From positions 1 through 6,910 of the forward strand of contig CAYNWK010000209.1 of NCBI GenBank assembly GCA_964400875.1: 6,910 bases of DNA. Reading direction: 5' to 3'. This document shows, in pieces, positions 1-5,653 of the stretch. The translations under genes and the position numbers were made by a program. Numbering within the stretch: the first letter of the stretch is position 1; each line of letters starts with the position of its first letter. Below the pieces are notes generated by a model. It saw only the letters and a program-made list of their open reading frames with translations. It was not told the DNA's origin and did no database searches. Origin of the DNA: CAYNWK01 sp964400875. Its GTDB lineage: Bacteria; Chloroflexota; Anaerolineae; Anaerolineales; UBA4823.

Positions 1-24
1 GCCAAAGAATTGAAACTACTGTAA
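1..24 (+). CDS. possible C-terminal end of an upstream gene (partial)
   Basis: Frame 1 reads AKELKLL and then a TAA stop at 22-24. Seven codons are too few to identify a protein. The only support for a gene end here is position: a perfect 9-bp hairpin follows at 47-70. It could equally be chance. Confidence 0.2.
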   Translation, partial: AKELKLL

Positions 25-46
25 AGAAATTGCTGTTGTCGCAGCG

Positions 47-70
47 ATCCTCCACACACTCGTGGAGGAT
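47..70 (+). terminator. hairpin, possible terminator
   Basis: A perfect 9-bp inverted repeat (ATCCTCCAC at 47-55, GTGGAGGAT at 62-70) has a 6-nt loop. It lies 22 nt after a stop codon at 22-24. Only a mixed, weakly T-rich stretch follows (ATTCCGTTT), so an intrinsic terminator is possible but not convincing. Confidence 0.4.
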
Positions 71-175
71 ATTCCGTTTAAAACAATATCCCCCAGTGCA
101 AATCCTCTAGTAGGGGATGATCGCTCCCGAAATTTTCTATAAGATGGAAACAGAAAAGGAGGTTCTCGAAAATTA

Positions 176-346
176 ATGGGCGAAGAGCAATCATTCGAGA
201 AAACGGAAATATACCAAATCAACATAACAGGGATCCTGGACGAAAAATGGTCTGACTGGTTCGATGGTTTTACCATCACGCACCAGGGTAATGAAGAGAC
301 CGCCTTGGAAGTGTCCGCATCTGGCCGGTCGTCGCTGGTCTCTTGA
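176..346 (+). pseudogene. truncated small WSDWFDG-type protein (N-terminal half)
   Basis: The ATG at 176 is preceded by a strong Shine-Dalgarno (AAGGAGG, 156-162), although the 13-nt spacing is long. It opens 56 codons ending at TGA 344-346. The part YQINITGILDEKWSDWFDGF followed by TITH matches, from memory, a family of small stand-alone bacterial proteins common in Chloroflexota. Those usually continue after TITH with a turn, a strand containing GPVVDQAAL, and a helix ending near residue 80-100. Here the reading departs from that pattern after about residue 40 and stops early. In the third frame, around 325-345, the codons read PVVAGLLI, which may be an eroded PVVDQAALHGLL. That would mean a frameshift plus a small deletion. 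The function of the family is not known to me. It overlaps the 3' remnant that follows, which is in another frame. Confidence 0.5.
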
Positions 347-569
347 TTTATCGATCGTATACAGCGCATATCTAATTTGGTGGCTTTTCTTCATCGTCCT
401 CCAGATCGGATTGATGACATTTGCTCTGGTTGGGATAACGGCGTTAGCCTGGAAACGTAGATACTGGACTTTGATTGGGAGGTTCGCGTTCTCCATAACA
501 ACCCTGTCTGCCATCATTTTTTGTGGCCTGCTAGCCAGGTGGGGTTTGTTCACGGCTTTGTTCAGCTAA
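342..569 (+). pseudogene. C-terminal membrane tail of a serine hydrolase (remnant)
   Basis: This frame is open from an ATG at 264, but residues encoded before about 342 are Arg/Pro-rich and lie over the small WSDWFDG ORF, so they are probably out-of-frame noise. From 342 the product becomes a plausible membrane protein. It has a helix around LIWWLFFIVLQIGLMTFALV, a basic loop ALAWKRRYWTLIGRF, then a second helix and WGLF near the TAA at 567-569. This pattern (helix, WRRRYWSLLGR-like loop, helix, W-x-L end) resembles the C-terminal tail of class C beta-lactamase-related serine hydrolases from Chloroflexota. The catalytic domain, with its SxxK and YxN motifs, is absent upstream. I read it as the end of a decayed gene. 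A functional small two-helix membrane protein starting at 264 is the alternative, but no good ribosome site precedes 264. Confidence 0.5.
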
Positions 570-618
570 GCTGAGATTAAGAATCAAAGATAAGGACAGG
601 AAGGAGTCTAGGGGGGCT

Positions 619-657
619 GAGGCTGGTTCGGCGGGCGCGTCCCGCCGAACCAGCCTC
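619..657 (+). terminator. very strong hairpin, probable terminator
   Basis: A perfect 17-bp GC-rich stem (619-635 with 641-657; left arm GAGGCTGGTTCGGCGGG) closes on a 5-nt loop CGCGT. Only three T follow directly (658-660), then CAACTG. It sits 50 nt after the stop at 569 and 120 nt before the propeller gene, so it probably insulates that gene from upstream transcription. Confidence 0.65.
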
Positions 658-717
658 TTTCAACTGTAAGAAACGAACAATGTATTGGTAATCAATTCTT
701 AAGTTCTTCAAGCGACA

Positions 718-762
718 ATAGTCAAGTCGCGCCAGAATGTGTATGGCAATTCGATTGACTAT
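718..762 (+). promoter_or_regulatory. inverted repeat in the leader just before the propeller gene's ribosome site
   Basis: ATAGTCAA (718-725) and TTGACTAT (755-762) are perfect 8-bp complements with a 29-nt loop. The right arm ends 2 nt before the AAGGAG site at 765-770. A competing small pair, GCGAC (712-716) with GTCGC (726-730), places the left arm in its loop. Whether either forms in RNA is unknown. I could not find a convincing -35/-10 pair between 658 and 770. Confidence 0.25.
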
Positions 763-777
763 CCAAGGAGATATAGA

Positions 778-1899
778 ATGTCAAGCTTGAAGGTATTCAA
801 AACCATCGCGGTGAGAGTTTCGATGATCGCCGTGGTATTACTCTCATTAATGGTAAGCCTCACCTCCCCGGCCGCAGCCGCTTCAGGCAATGCCAATGGC
901 GCAGTTTTCACGCTGACCAATGCGGCCTCGGGCAATGCAGTGCTGCTCTACAACCGCTCGTCGGACGGATCGCTGGCCCTCGATGGTGCCTACCCCACCG
1001 GCGGTCTGGGCAGCGGCGCAGGGCTGGGGTCGCAAACAGCCCTGGTGCTCACCGAGAACAACCGCTGGCTGTTTGCCGTCAATGCGGGCAGCAACGAGAT
1101 CTCGGCTTTCGCGGTTCGCAGGGACGGCTTGAAGTTGGTGGATGTGGTTGACTCGGGCGGCGAACTTCCGGTCAGCCTGACCGTGCACAAAGACTTGCTT
1201 TATGTGCTCAATGCCGGGGGCAGCGGGAACATCAGCGGGTTTAGCATCGGTAAGCGCGGCTCGCTGACGCCCCTGGCCGGCTCCACCCAGCCCGTCAGCA
1301 ACGGCGGGATCGGCGCACCCCCCGGACTGGCCCAGGTTGCCTTCAACTCGGACGGCAGCGCCTTGGTCGTGACCGAAAAATCCACTAACCTTCTGGACAC
1401 CTACCGGGTCGAACATGGCCTGGCCGGCCCACCGGTTACCCACCCCTCCGAGGGGGGAACGCCCTTCGGCTTCGCCTTCGACCGCCATAACCATGCCATC
1501 GTTTCGGAAGCTGCCGGATCGGTTTCCTCCTACAAGATCGCGGGAGACCAATTCGAGGTGATCAGTTCGGCAGTCGTCAATGGGCAGGCGGCGGCCTGCT
1601 GGATCGCCATCTCAAAGAACGGAAGATATGCCTACACCACCAATGCCGGCAGCGGATCGATCTCCAGCTACCGGATCCGCGGGAACGGCGCCCTGGAACT
1701 GCTCGACGCGACCGCCGGGTTGACCGGCGCCGGAAGCACCCCGCTGGATATGGCTTTCAGCAACAACGGATCTTTCCTCTACACCCTGGCCGCCGGAGCG
1801 AATAATATAACCATCTTCCAGTTCAACTCGGATGGCAGCCTGAGCTTGCTGGGGACGGTTGACGTGCCCGCAGGCGTTGCCGGAGTAGCAGCCTATTAA
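778..1899 (+). CDS. exported seven-bladed beta-propeller, lactonase/YVTN family
   Basis: I chose the ATG at 778 because AAGGAG (765-770) lies 7 nt upstream. The in-frame ATG at 739 lacks such a site and would put a charged stretch before the signal peptide. The product is 373 residues. Residues 1-35 are a Sec signal peptide: basic start, hydrophobic core about 15-29, then an AxA cleavage site near 33-35. The rest is repetitive, with seven blade-like units at roughly 43-70, 99-124, 142-168, 197-219, 241-263, 286-310 and 335-359. Each carries a pattern like YxxNAGSGSISxYxI followed by a G-x-L turn. This is the fold of the lactonase family (Pfam PF10282) and YVTN proteins. Family members include cytosolic 6-phosphogluconolactonase, but an exported protein is unlikely to act in the pentose phosphate pathway, so the substrate is unknown. 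It appears monocistronic, bounded by hairpins at 619-657 and 1951-1984. Confidence 0.9.
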   Translation: MSSLKVFKTIAVRVSMIAVVLLSLMVSLTSPAAAASGNANGAVFTLTNAASGNAVLLYNRSSDGSLALDGAYPTGGLGSGAGLGSQTALVLTENNRWLFAVNAGSNEISAFAVRRDGLKLVDVVDSGGELPVSLTVHKDLLYVLNAGGSGNISGFSIGKRGSLTPLAGSTQPVSNGGIGAPPGLAQVAFNSDGSALVVTEKSTNLLDTYRVEHGLAGPPVTHPSEGGTPFGFAFDRHNHAIVSEAAGSVSSYKIAGDQFEVISSAVVNGQAAACWIAISKNGRYAYTTNAGSGSISSYRIRGNGALELLDATAGLTGAGSTPLDMAFSNNGSFLYTLAAGANNITIFQFNSDGSLSLLGTVDVPAGVAGVAAY

Positions 1900-1950
1900 A
1901 CTTCTTGTTTTCTGTCCTACCCGTAATTCCAAGCAACTGGCTCGACATCA

Positions 1951-1984
1951 TCAGGGACGGCAAAACTTATCTTGCCGTCCCTGA
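1951..1984 (+). terminator. terminator-like hairpin after the propeller gene
   Basis: A perfect 13-bp stem (TCAGGGACGGCAA at 1951-1963 with its complement at 1972-1984) closes on an 8-nt loop, 51 nt after the stop at 1899. No clear T tract follows (ATTATGAAC), so it may act as a 3' end stabiliser or a non-canonical terminator. It would also face the end of the small minus-strand ORF at 1998-2090. Confidence 0.6.
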
Positions 1985-1997
1985 ATTATGAACTTGG

Positions 1998-2090
1998 TTA
2001 TGCCTTAGGCAAGGCTAATTGGGGAACAAGATCGCCCAGTACCAGCTGTGCGATTTTGCTAATTGTGGGGATATAATCCTTGAGTGCCAT
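1998..2090 (-). CDS. possible 30-residue small protein, minus strand
   Basis: Read leftward from ATG at 2090-2088 to TAA at 2000-1998, this gives 30 residues beginning MALKDYIPTISKIAQ and ending with a hydrophobic, Leu-rich part. A short GAGG lies 7 nt before the start on that strand. The composition is protein-like and fills an otherwise empty intergenic space, and the hairpin at 1951-1984 lies just past its stop. I do not recognise the sequence. It could be a real small protein, a leftover of a longer gene, or chance. It also overlaps the candidate -10 box of the + strand gene at 2126. Confidence 0.25.
   Translation of the reverse strand: MALKDYIPTISKIAQLVLGDLVPQLALPKA
2072..2077 (+). promoter_or_regulatory. 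candidate -10 box for the gene at 2126
   Basis: A perfect TATAAT lies 48 nt before the ATG at 2126, giving a leader of about 40 nt. No good -35 stands 16-18 nt upstream (TGCGAT at 2049-2054 is poor) and there is no extended TG, so the promoter would need an activator or be weak. Confidence 0.35.
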
Positions 2091-2125
2091 TTTCAGGCCT
2101 CAGCGATTGTACATAAGGTGAGTTC

Positions 2126-2827
2126 ATGACGATCTGGCCAAATGACCTCAATACCGGCTGGTGGTCCTTCTCCCTTCCGGGTTTCCGCGACCACCCACAC
2201 GACCCAGCAACCTATTCCTTGTTCAAATACGAAGATTTGCCGCCAATTGCACCTCCCAAAGATTCAAAATTCACCTGGCTTTGGTCAGAACCGAGACACG
2301 AACAATGGTCGCTGGCCGCCAACGGTTATGCGGATGGCAGCAGAGCAGATATATCACGGTTACCTGAGATTGTTGACCAGGCTCAGGTTGCACTTCCCCC
2401 AGACTTCGTCGAGTTCATGCAAGCCGTCGCCCTCCACGAACGCATTCGATCTTGCACCGCCTGTTTCTTACAACTCAATGAATTTATCGTCCGCGTCACC
2501 AAACCCGTTGAAGGAGTGCTGCTGAACTTTCTGTCTGACCAGCAGTGTTCTCTACAGTGGTATTTATTTGCCAGCCAGTCTGGAGACCACTGCATCACGG
2601 TATCCAGTGAAATCTACGGCCTACAGTTTGACACCGGCGTACGACGACAGGATGAGGTGGATCTCACTAAGTCCGAGATGTGGATGTGTTCGCCTAATTT
2701 CACGGAATTCATCTATCGCTTTTGGCTGGAGAATGAAATCTGGTTCAGAGTCATAGAAAACGGAGAACCCCCATCCCCTATCCAGAAGGACTATCTGGAC
2801 TACTATTGCAGACTGAAATCGCATTAG
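2126..2827 (+). CDS. hypothetical protein, possibly SUKH (SMI1/KNR4-like)
   Basis: The ATG at 2126 has a good ribosome site (TAAGGTGA, 2114-2121). The product is 233 residues, soluble, with no signal peptide or membrane helix. It is rich in aromatic residues. The N-terminal 60 residues carry many Trp and Pro (GWWSFSLPGF near 11-20, TWLW near 50-53). The second half recalls the SUKH fold: LPPDFVEFM (90-98) resembles the LPxDYxxFL helix, SLQWYLFAS (142-150) a central strand, SGDHCITVS (152-160) the conserved strand-turn, and FTEFIYRFWLENEIW (192-206) the final helix. A CxxC occurs at 110-113. SUKH proteins are often immunity proteins for polymorphic toxins, but no toxin gene is visible next to it. 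The family call is inference from motif order, not a search. It appears to be a single-gene unit. Confidence 0.75.
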   Translation: MTIWPNDLNTGWWSFSLPGFRDHPHDPATYSLFKYEDLPPIAPPKDSKFTWLWSEPRHEQWSLAANGYADGSRADISRLPEIVDQAQVALPPDFVEFMQAVALHERIRSCTACFLQLNEFIVRVTKPVEGVLLNFLSDQQCSLQWYLFASQSGDHCITVSSEIYGLQFDTGVRRQDEVDLTKSEMWMCSPNFTEFIYRFWLENEIWFRVIENGEPPSPIQKDYLDYYCRLKSH

Positions 2828-2871
2828 GAGTTACGCATCTCGCTGGGAAAGTTGTGAAACCGAACTCCTAA
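2824..2871 (+). repeat. 9-bp inverted repeat overlapping the stop of the SUKH-like gene
   Basis: TTAGGAGTT (2824-2832) and AACTCCTAA (2863-2871) are perfect complements separated by 30 nt. The left arm includes the TAG stop at 2825-2827. TAGGAGTTACGCA-like ends remind me of terminal repeats of small mobile elements in Chloroflexota and cyanobacteria, but the 48-bp unit is too short to be one. A long-loop 3' hairpin is the simpler reading. Confidence 0.35.
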
Positions 2872-2932
2872 CGCCGCTGCCTCAACACCGTTATCCAGGC
2901 GCGCTCCCTCACCCCGCCTCTGTAATTCCCTA

Positions 2933-2961
2933 TTGACACATTCCTAAGATATCATTATAAT
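2933..2961 (+). promoter_or_regulatory. consensus sigma-70 promoter of the marR operon
   Basis: TTGACA (2933-2938) and TATAAT (2956-2961) both match consensus exactly and are separated by 17 nt. Transcription should start near 2968, giving a leader of about 26 nt before the ATG at 2994. Such a strong core promoter fits a gene kept off by a repressor. Confidence 0.85.
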
Positions 2962-2991
2962 TCAACCCGTTTAATTATTAAGCGAGGTTAA
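2961..2991 (+). promoter_or_regulatory. candidate MarR operator (dyad centred on 2976)
   Basis: The core TTAATTATTAA (2971-2981) is a perfect 5+5 dyad around T2976. Matching pairs continue outward to 2961/2991, so 11 of 15 positions are symmetric. The dyad starts at the last base of the -10 box and spans the predicted start of transcription, where a bound dimer would block RNA polymerase. Size and position suit a MarR-family dimer. The assignment to the adjacent regulator is inference. Confidence 0.5.
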
Positions 2992-2993
2992 CT

Positions 2994-3289
2994 ATGTCAA
3001 CGGATGCGTTCGTCGCCGCTCTGCAGGAATGGCTCGAAGTCCTGATGCGGAATAGGATGCGGAATTTCCTGCTCCAGGCTCGGGAGAGTGGGCTCTCGAT
3101 GTCCCATTTCAGTGCGCTCTTTCACGTCCACCGGATCGGCAGCTGCGGGGTCACCGAGATCGGCGACCACCTGGGGGTGACCAGCGCCGCCGCCAGCCAG
3201 ATGCTGGAACGCCTGGTCCAGCAAGGGCTGGTCCTGCGCGAAGAGGATGCCGAGGACCGGCGCGTCAAGCGCATCGAACTGACCGAGAA
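2994..3289 (+). CDS. MarR-family transcriptional regulator (3' end in assembly gap)
   Basis: The ATG at 2994 follows a GAGG (2984-2987) by 6 nt. The 98 complete codons before the gap show the MarR pattern. An N-terminal helical dimerisation part (about 1-50) is followed by a winged helix-turn-helix, VTEIGDHLGV then TSAAASQMLERLVQQGLV (53-80). The wing has EDAEDRRVKRIELTE (84-98), including the family's D-x-R-type wing residues. MarR proteins are usually 140-160 residues, so about 45-60 residues lie in the gap. After the gap, one frame (3391-3438) reads FAEEFLRNAAFEKIS and stops. If this is the true C-terminus, the gene overlaps the next start by 26 nt, but the gap length prevents proof. Its position ahead of an ABC exporter pair suggests it represses its own operon until a pump substrate binds. 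Confidence 0.9.
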
Positions 3290-3389
3290 NNNNNNNNNNN
3301 NNNNNNNNNNNNNNNNNNNNNNNNNNNNNNNNNNNNNNNNNNNNNNNNNNNNNNNNNNNNNNNNNNNNNNNNNNNNNNNNNNNNNNNNN
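3290..3389. other. assembly gap of 100 N
   Basis: Exactly 100 N in a row is the usual placeholder for a gap of unknown length. It removes the end of the marR gene. Amino acids and frame inferred across it are meaningless, and the real missing length could be shorter or longer. Confidence 0.95.
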
Positions 3390-3412
3390 ATTTGCAGAGG
3401 AGTTCCTCCGAA

Positions 3413-5653
3413 ATGCTGCGTTTGAAAAGATATCTTAAACCCTACCTGCTGTTGATTTTCCTGGCGATCGTCTTGTTGTTTGTACAGGCTAACGCCGACC
3501 TGGCGCTGCCCGATTATCTCTCCAGGATCGTCAACAACGGGATCCAACAGAACGGCGTCGAGGACGCCGTTCCGGACGCCATCCGCCAGAGCGAGATGGA
3601 TAGGCTCACCTTGTTCATGAGCAGCGACGAGCAAGCACGCGTCCTCGGCGATTATTCCCTGGTCCAACCCAACTCGCCTCAAGCAAGCCAATATCTCGAG
3701 CAGTACCCTGCCCTGGCCAACGAGCCGATCTACGTGCTGAAGGATGTAGACGGAGCCGAAATCGACGCGCTGAATCCCATCATGGGTAAAGCCTTTGTGG
3801 CGGTCTCCGGCATCGAACAGATGACCGCCAATCCGGAAGCAGCCCAGGCCCTGGCGCAGAGTCTCGGGATCGACCTCTCTCAGATTCCGCCCGGTATGGA
3901 TCTATTTGCGCTGTTGGAGAGCATACCTGCCGCCCAGCGTTCGTCCATCACCGCGGCGATCCAGGAGCGTTTCGCTGCCCTTGGTGAAAGCATGGTCAAC
4001 CAGATGGCCGTGGGAGCGGTAAGAGCTGAATACCAGGCTCTGGGCGTGAACACCAACCGGCTTCAAACCAACTACATTTTGCGAACGGGCGGGATCATGC
4101 TGCTCATCTCGCTGCTGGGAGGCGTCTGCACCATCGCGGTCGGCTACCTGGCTTCGAAGACCGCCGCCGGCGCAGCGCGCGATATCCGCCTGGACGCCTT
4201 CAAAAAAGTAGAGAGCTTCTCCAGCGCCGAATTCGATCGTTTTTCGACGGCTTCCCTGATCACCCGTTCAACCAACGATATCACCCAGATCCAGATGGTG
4301 ACTTTCATGATCATCCGCATGGTCTTCTACGCCCCGATCATCGGCGTCGGCGCCGTGATCCGGGCGATCGATAAGAGCGCTAACATGTGGTGGATCATCG
4401 CGGTAGCCGTGCTTGTCCTGCTCGGCCTGGTCCTGACCGTCTTTTCGATCTCCCTGCCAAAGTTCAGGATCATGCAGACCCTGATCGACAAGCTCAACCT
4501 GGTGACGCGCGAAAACCTCTCGGGCATGATGGTGATCCGCGCCTTCAACAAGGAGCAGGACGAGGAAAAGCGCTTCGACAAAGCCAACCGCGACCTGGCC
4601 GACACCAGCCTTTTCGTCGCTCGGGTGATGGTCACCATGATGCCGGTCATGATGCTGCTGATGAACGGGCTGTCGGTCGGGATCATCTGGATTGGGGCAC
4701 ACCAGGTCGCCGCCGCGAACATACAGGTAGGCGACATGATCGCCTTCATGCAGTACGCCATGCAGATCGTGTTCGCTTTCCTGATGATGTCGATGATGTT
4801 CATCATCCTGCCGCGCGCCTCGGTGGCAGCCGGGCGCGTCGCAGACGTTCTGGAAACGGAGCTCAGCATCACCGATCCGGGTGAACCGAAACGATTCGAA
4901 GCCCCCTTCGTCCCAGAGATCGAGTTTCACGACGTGAGCTTCCGCTACCCCGGAGCGTTGGATGATGTGCTGCACAATATCAGCTTTACCGCCCGCCCAG
5001 GAGAGACCACGGCTTTCATCGGCTCCACTGGCAGCGGCAAATCGTCCGTCGTCAATCTGATCCCGCGTTTTTACGACGTGTCGGAAGGCGCAATCTGCCT
5101 GGACGGCGTTGATATCCGCGAAATCAGTCAGGGCGAGCTGCGCGACAAGATCGGATATGTGCCCCAGAAAGGCACCTTGTTCTCAGGCACCATCGAAAGC
5201 AACTTGCGCTACGCCGACGAAGAGGCCAGCTTCGCAACGTTGGAAGAAGCCGCCGAGATCGCCCAGGCCAGCGAATTCATCACTTCCAAGCCGGAAGGTT
5301 TCGAGGCGACGATCGCCCAAGGCGGAGCGAACGTGTCAGGGGGCCAGAAGCAGCGCCTGGCGATCGCCCGCGCCCTTGTCAAGCGACCCCCGATCTATAT
5401 CTTCGACGACAGCTTTTCGGCGCTGGATTTCAAGACTGACTCGGCCTTGCGCAGAGCGCTGAAGGAGAAAACCGGTGATAGCACGGTGCTGATCGTCACC
5501 CAGCGTGTGGCTACCGTCAAGAACGCCGATCAGATCATCGTCCTCGACGAGGGCAGGATAGTCGGTAAAGGGAAACATCAAGAACTCATGGAAACCTGTA
5601 AGACGTATCAGGAAACCGCCCTGTCGCAGTTGAGCCAAATGGAGCTGGTATGA
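3413..5653 (+). CDS. heterodimeric ABC exporter subunit with degenerate ATPase site (TM287-like)
   Basis: I chose the ATG at 3413 because AGAGGAG (3396-3402) lies 10 nt upstream. An in-frame TTG at 3392 has no room for a site. The product is 746 residues, against 570-620 for typical half-size exporters. TM1 is about 10-32, TM2 222-247, TM3 297-319, TM4 325-347, TM5 405-431 and TM6 441-468. Between TM1 and TM2 lies an insertion of about 170 residues (49-219), facing outside. The ATPase domain (about 505-746) has A-loop Tyr512, Walker A GSTGSGKS (537-544), Q-loop Gln585, signature VSGGQ (641-645) and Walker B IYIFDD ending at 665-666. Asp666 replaces the catalytic Glu and Gln697 (VTQR) replaces the switch His. 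This is known for the degenerate subunit of heterodimeric type IV exporters. The partner starts inside its stop codon. Lipophilic drug export is the likely role, but the substrate is unknown. Confidence 0.93.
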   Translation: MLRLKRYLKPYLLLIFLAIVLLFVQANADLALPDYLSRIVNNGIQQNGVEDAVPDAIRQSEMDRLTLFMSSDEQARVLGDYSLVQPNSPQASQYLEQYPALANEPIYVLKDVDGAEIDALNPIMGKAFVAVSGIEQMTANPEAAQALAQSLGIDLSQIPPGMDLFALLESIPAAQRSSITAAIQERFAALGESMVNQMAVGAVRAEYQALGVNTNRLQTNYILRTGGIMLLISLLGGVCTIAVGYLASKTAAGAARDIRLDAFKKVESFSSAEFDRFSTASLITRSTNDITQIQMVTFMIIRMVFYAPIIGVGAVIRAIDKSANMWWIIAVAVLVLLGLVLTVFSISLPKFRIMQTLIDKLNLVTRENLSGMMVIRAFNKEQDEEKRFDKANRDLADTSLFVARVMVTMMPVMMLLMNGLSVGIIWIGAHQVAAANIQVGDMIAFMQYAMQIVFAFLMMSMMFIILPRASVAAGRVADVLETELSITDPGEPKRFEAPFVPEIEFHDVSFRYPGALDDVLHNISFTARPGETTAFIGSTGSGKSSVVNLIPRFYDVSEGAICLDGVDIREISQGELRDKIGYVPQKGTLFSGTIESNLRYADEEASFATLEEAAEIAQASEFITSKPEGFEATIAQGGANVSGGQKQRLAIARALVKRPPIYIFDDSFSALDFKTDSALRRALKEKTGDSTVLIVTQRVATVKNADQIIVLDEGRIVGKGKHQELMETCKTYQETALSQLSQMELV

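Noticed and set aside
264..341. N-terminal part of the 264-569 frame as real coding sequence
   Set aside because: The residues are Arg/Pro/Cys-rich noise overlapping the WSDWFDG frame; only the later part resembles a protein.
739..777. Upstream ATG start for the propeller gene
   Set aside because: It has no ribosome site and would add 13 polar residues before the signal peptide. The ATG at 778 has AAGGAG 7 nt upstream.
755..779. TTGACT plus TATAGAAT as a promoter
   Set aside because: The TATAGAAT overlaps the start codon and the spacing to TTGACT is wrong. The same bases are explained by the ribosome site and leader repeat.
883..1551. 222-codon open frame on the minus strand
   Set aside because: It lies wholly inside the well-supported propeller gene, has low-complexity Gly/Ala/Val/Gln composition and no recognisable motif. 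It reflects GC-rich codon use on the opposite strand.
3392..3412. TTG start for the first ABC gene next to the gap
   Set aside because: The ATG at 3413 has a good Shine-Dalgarno and gives the usual LKRYLKPY start of this subunit.
4387..4884. 165-codon + strand frame inside the first ABC gene
   Set aside because: Arg/Asp/His-rich shadow in another frame of a gene with all ABC motifs; no family resemblance.
4268..4975. 235-codon His/Asp-rich minus-strand frame
   Set aside because: It is antisense to the membrane and early ATPase part of the first ABC gene. The HHQ/HHDRHHGDHH composition is the complement of ATC/ATG codons for Ile and Met.
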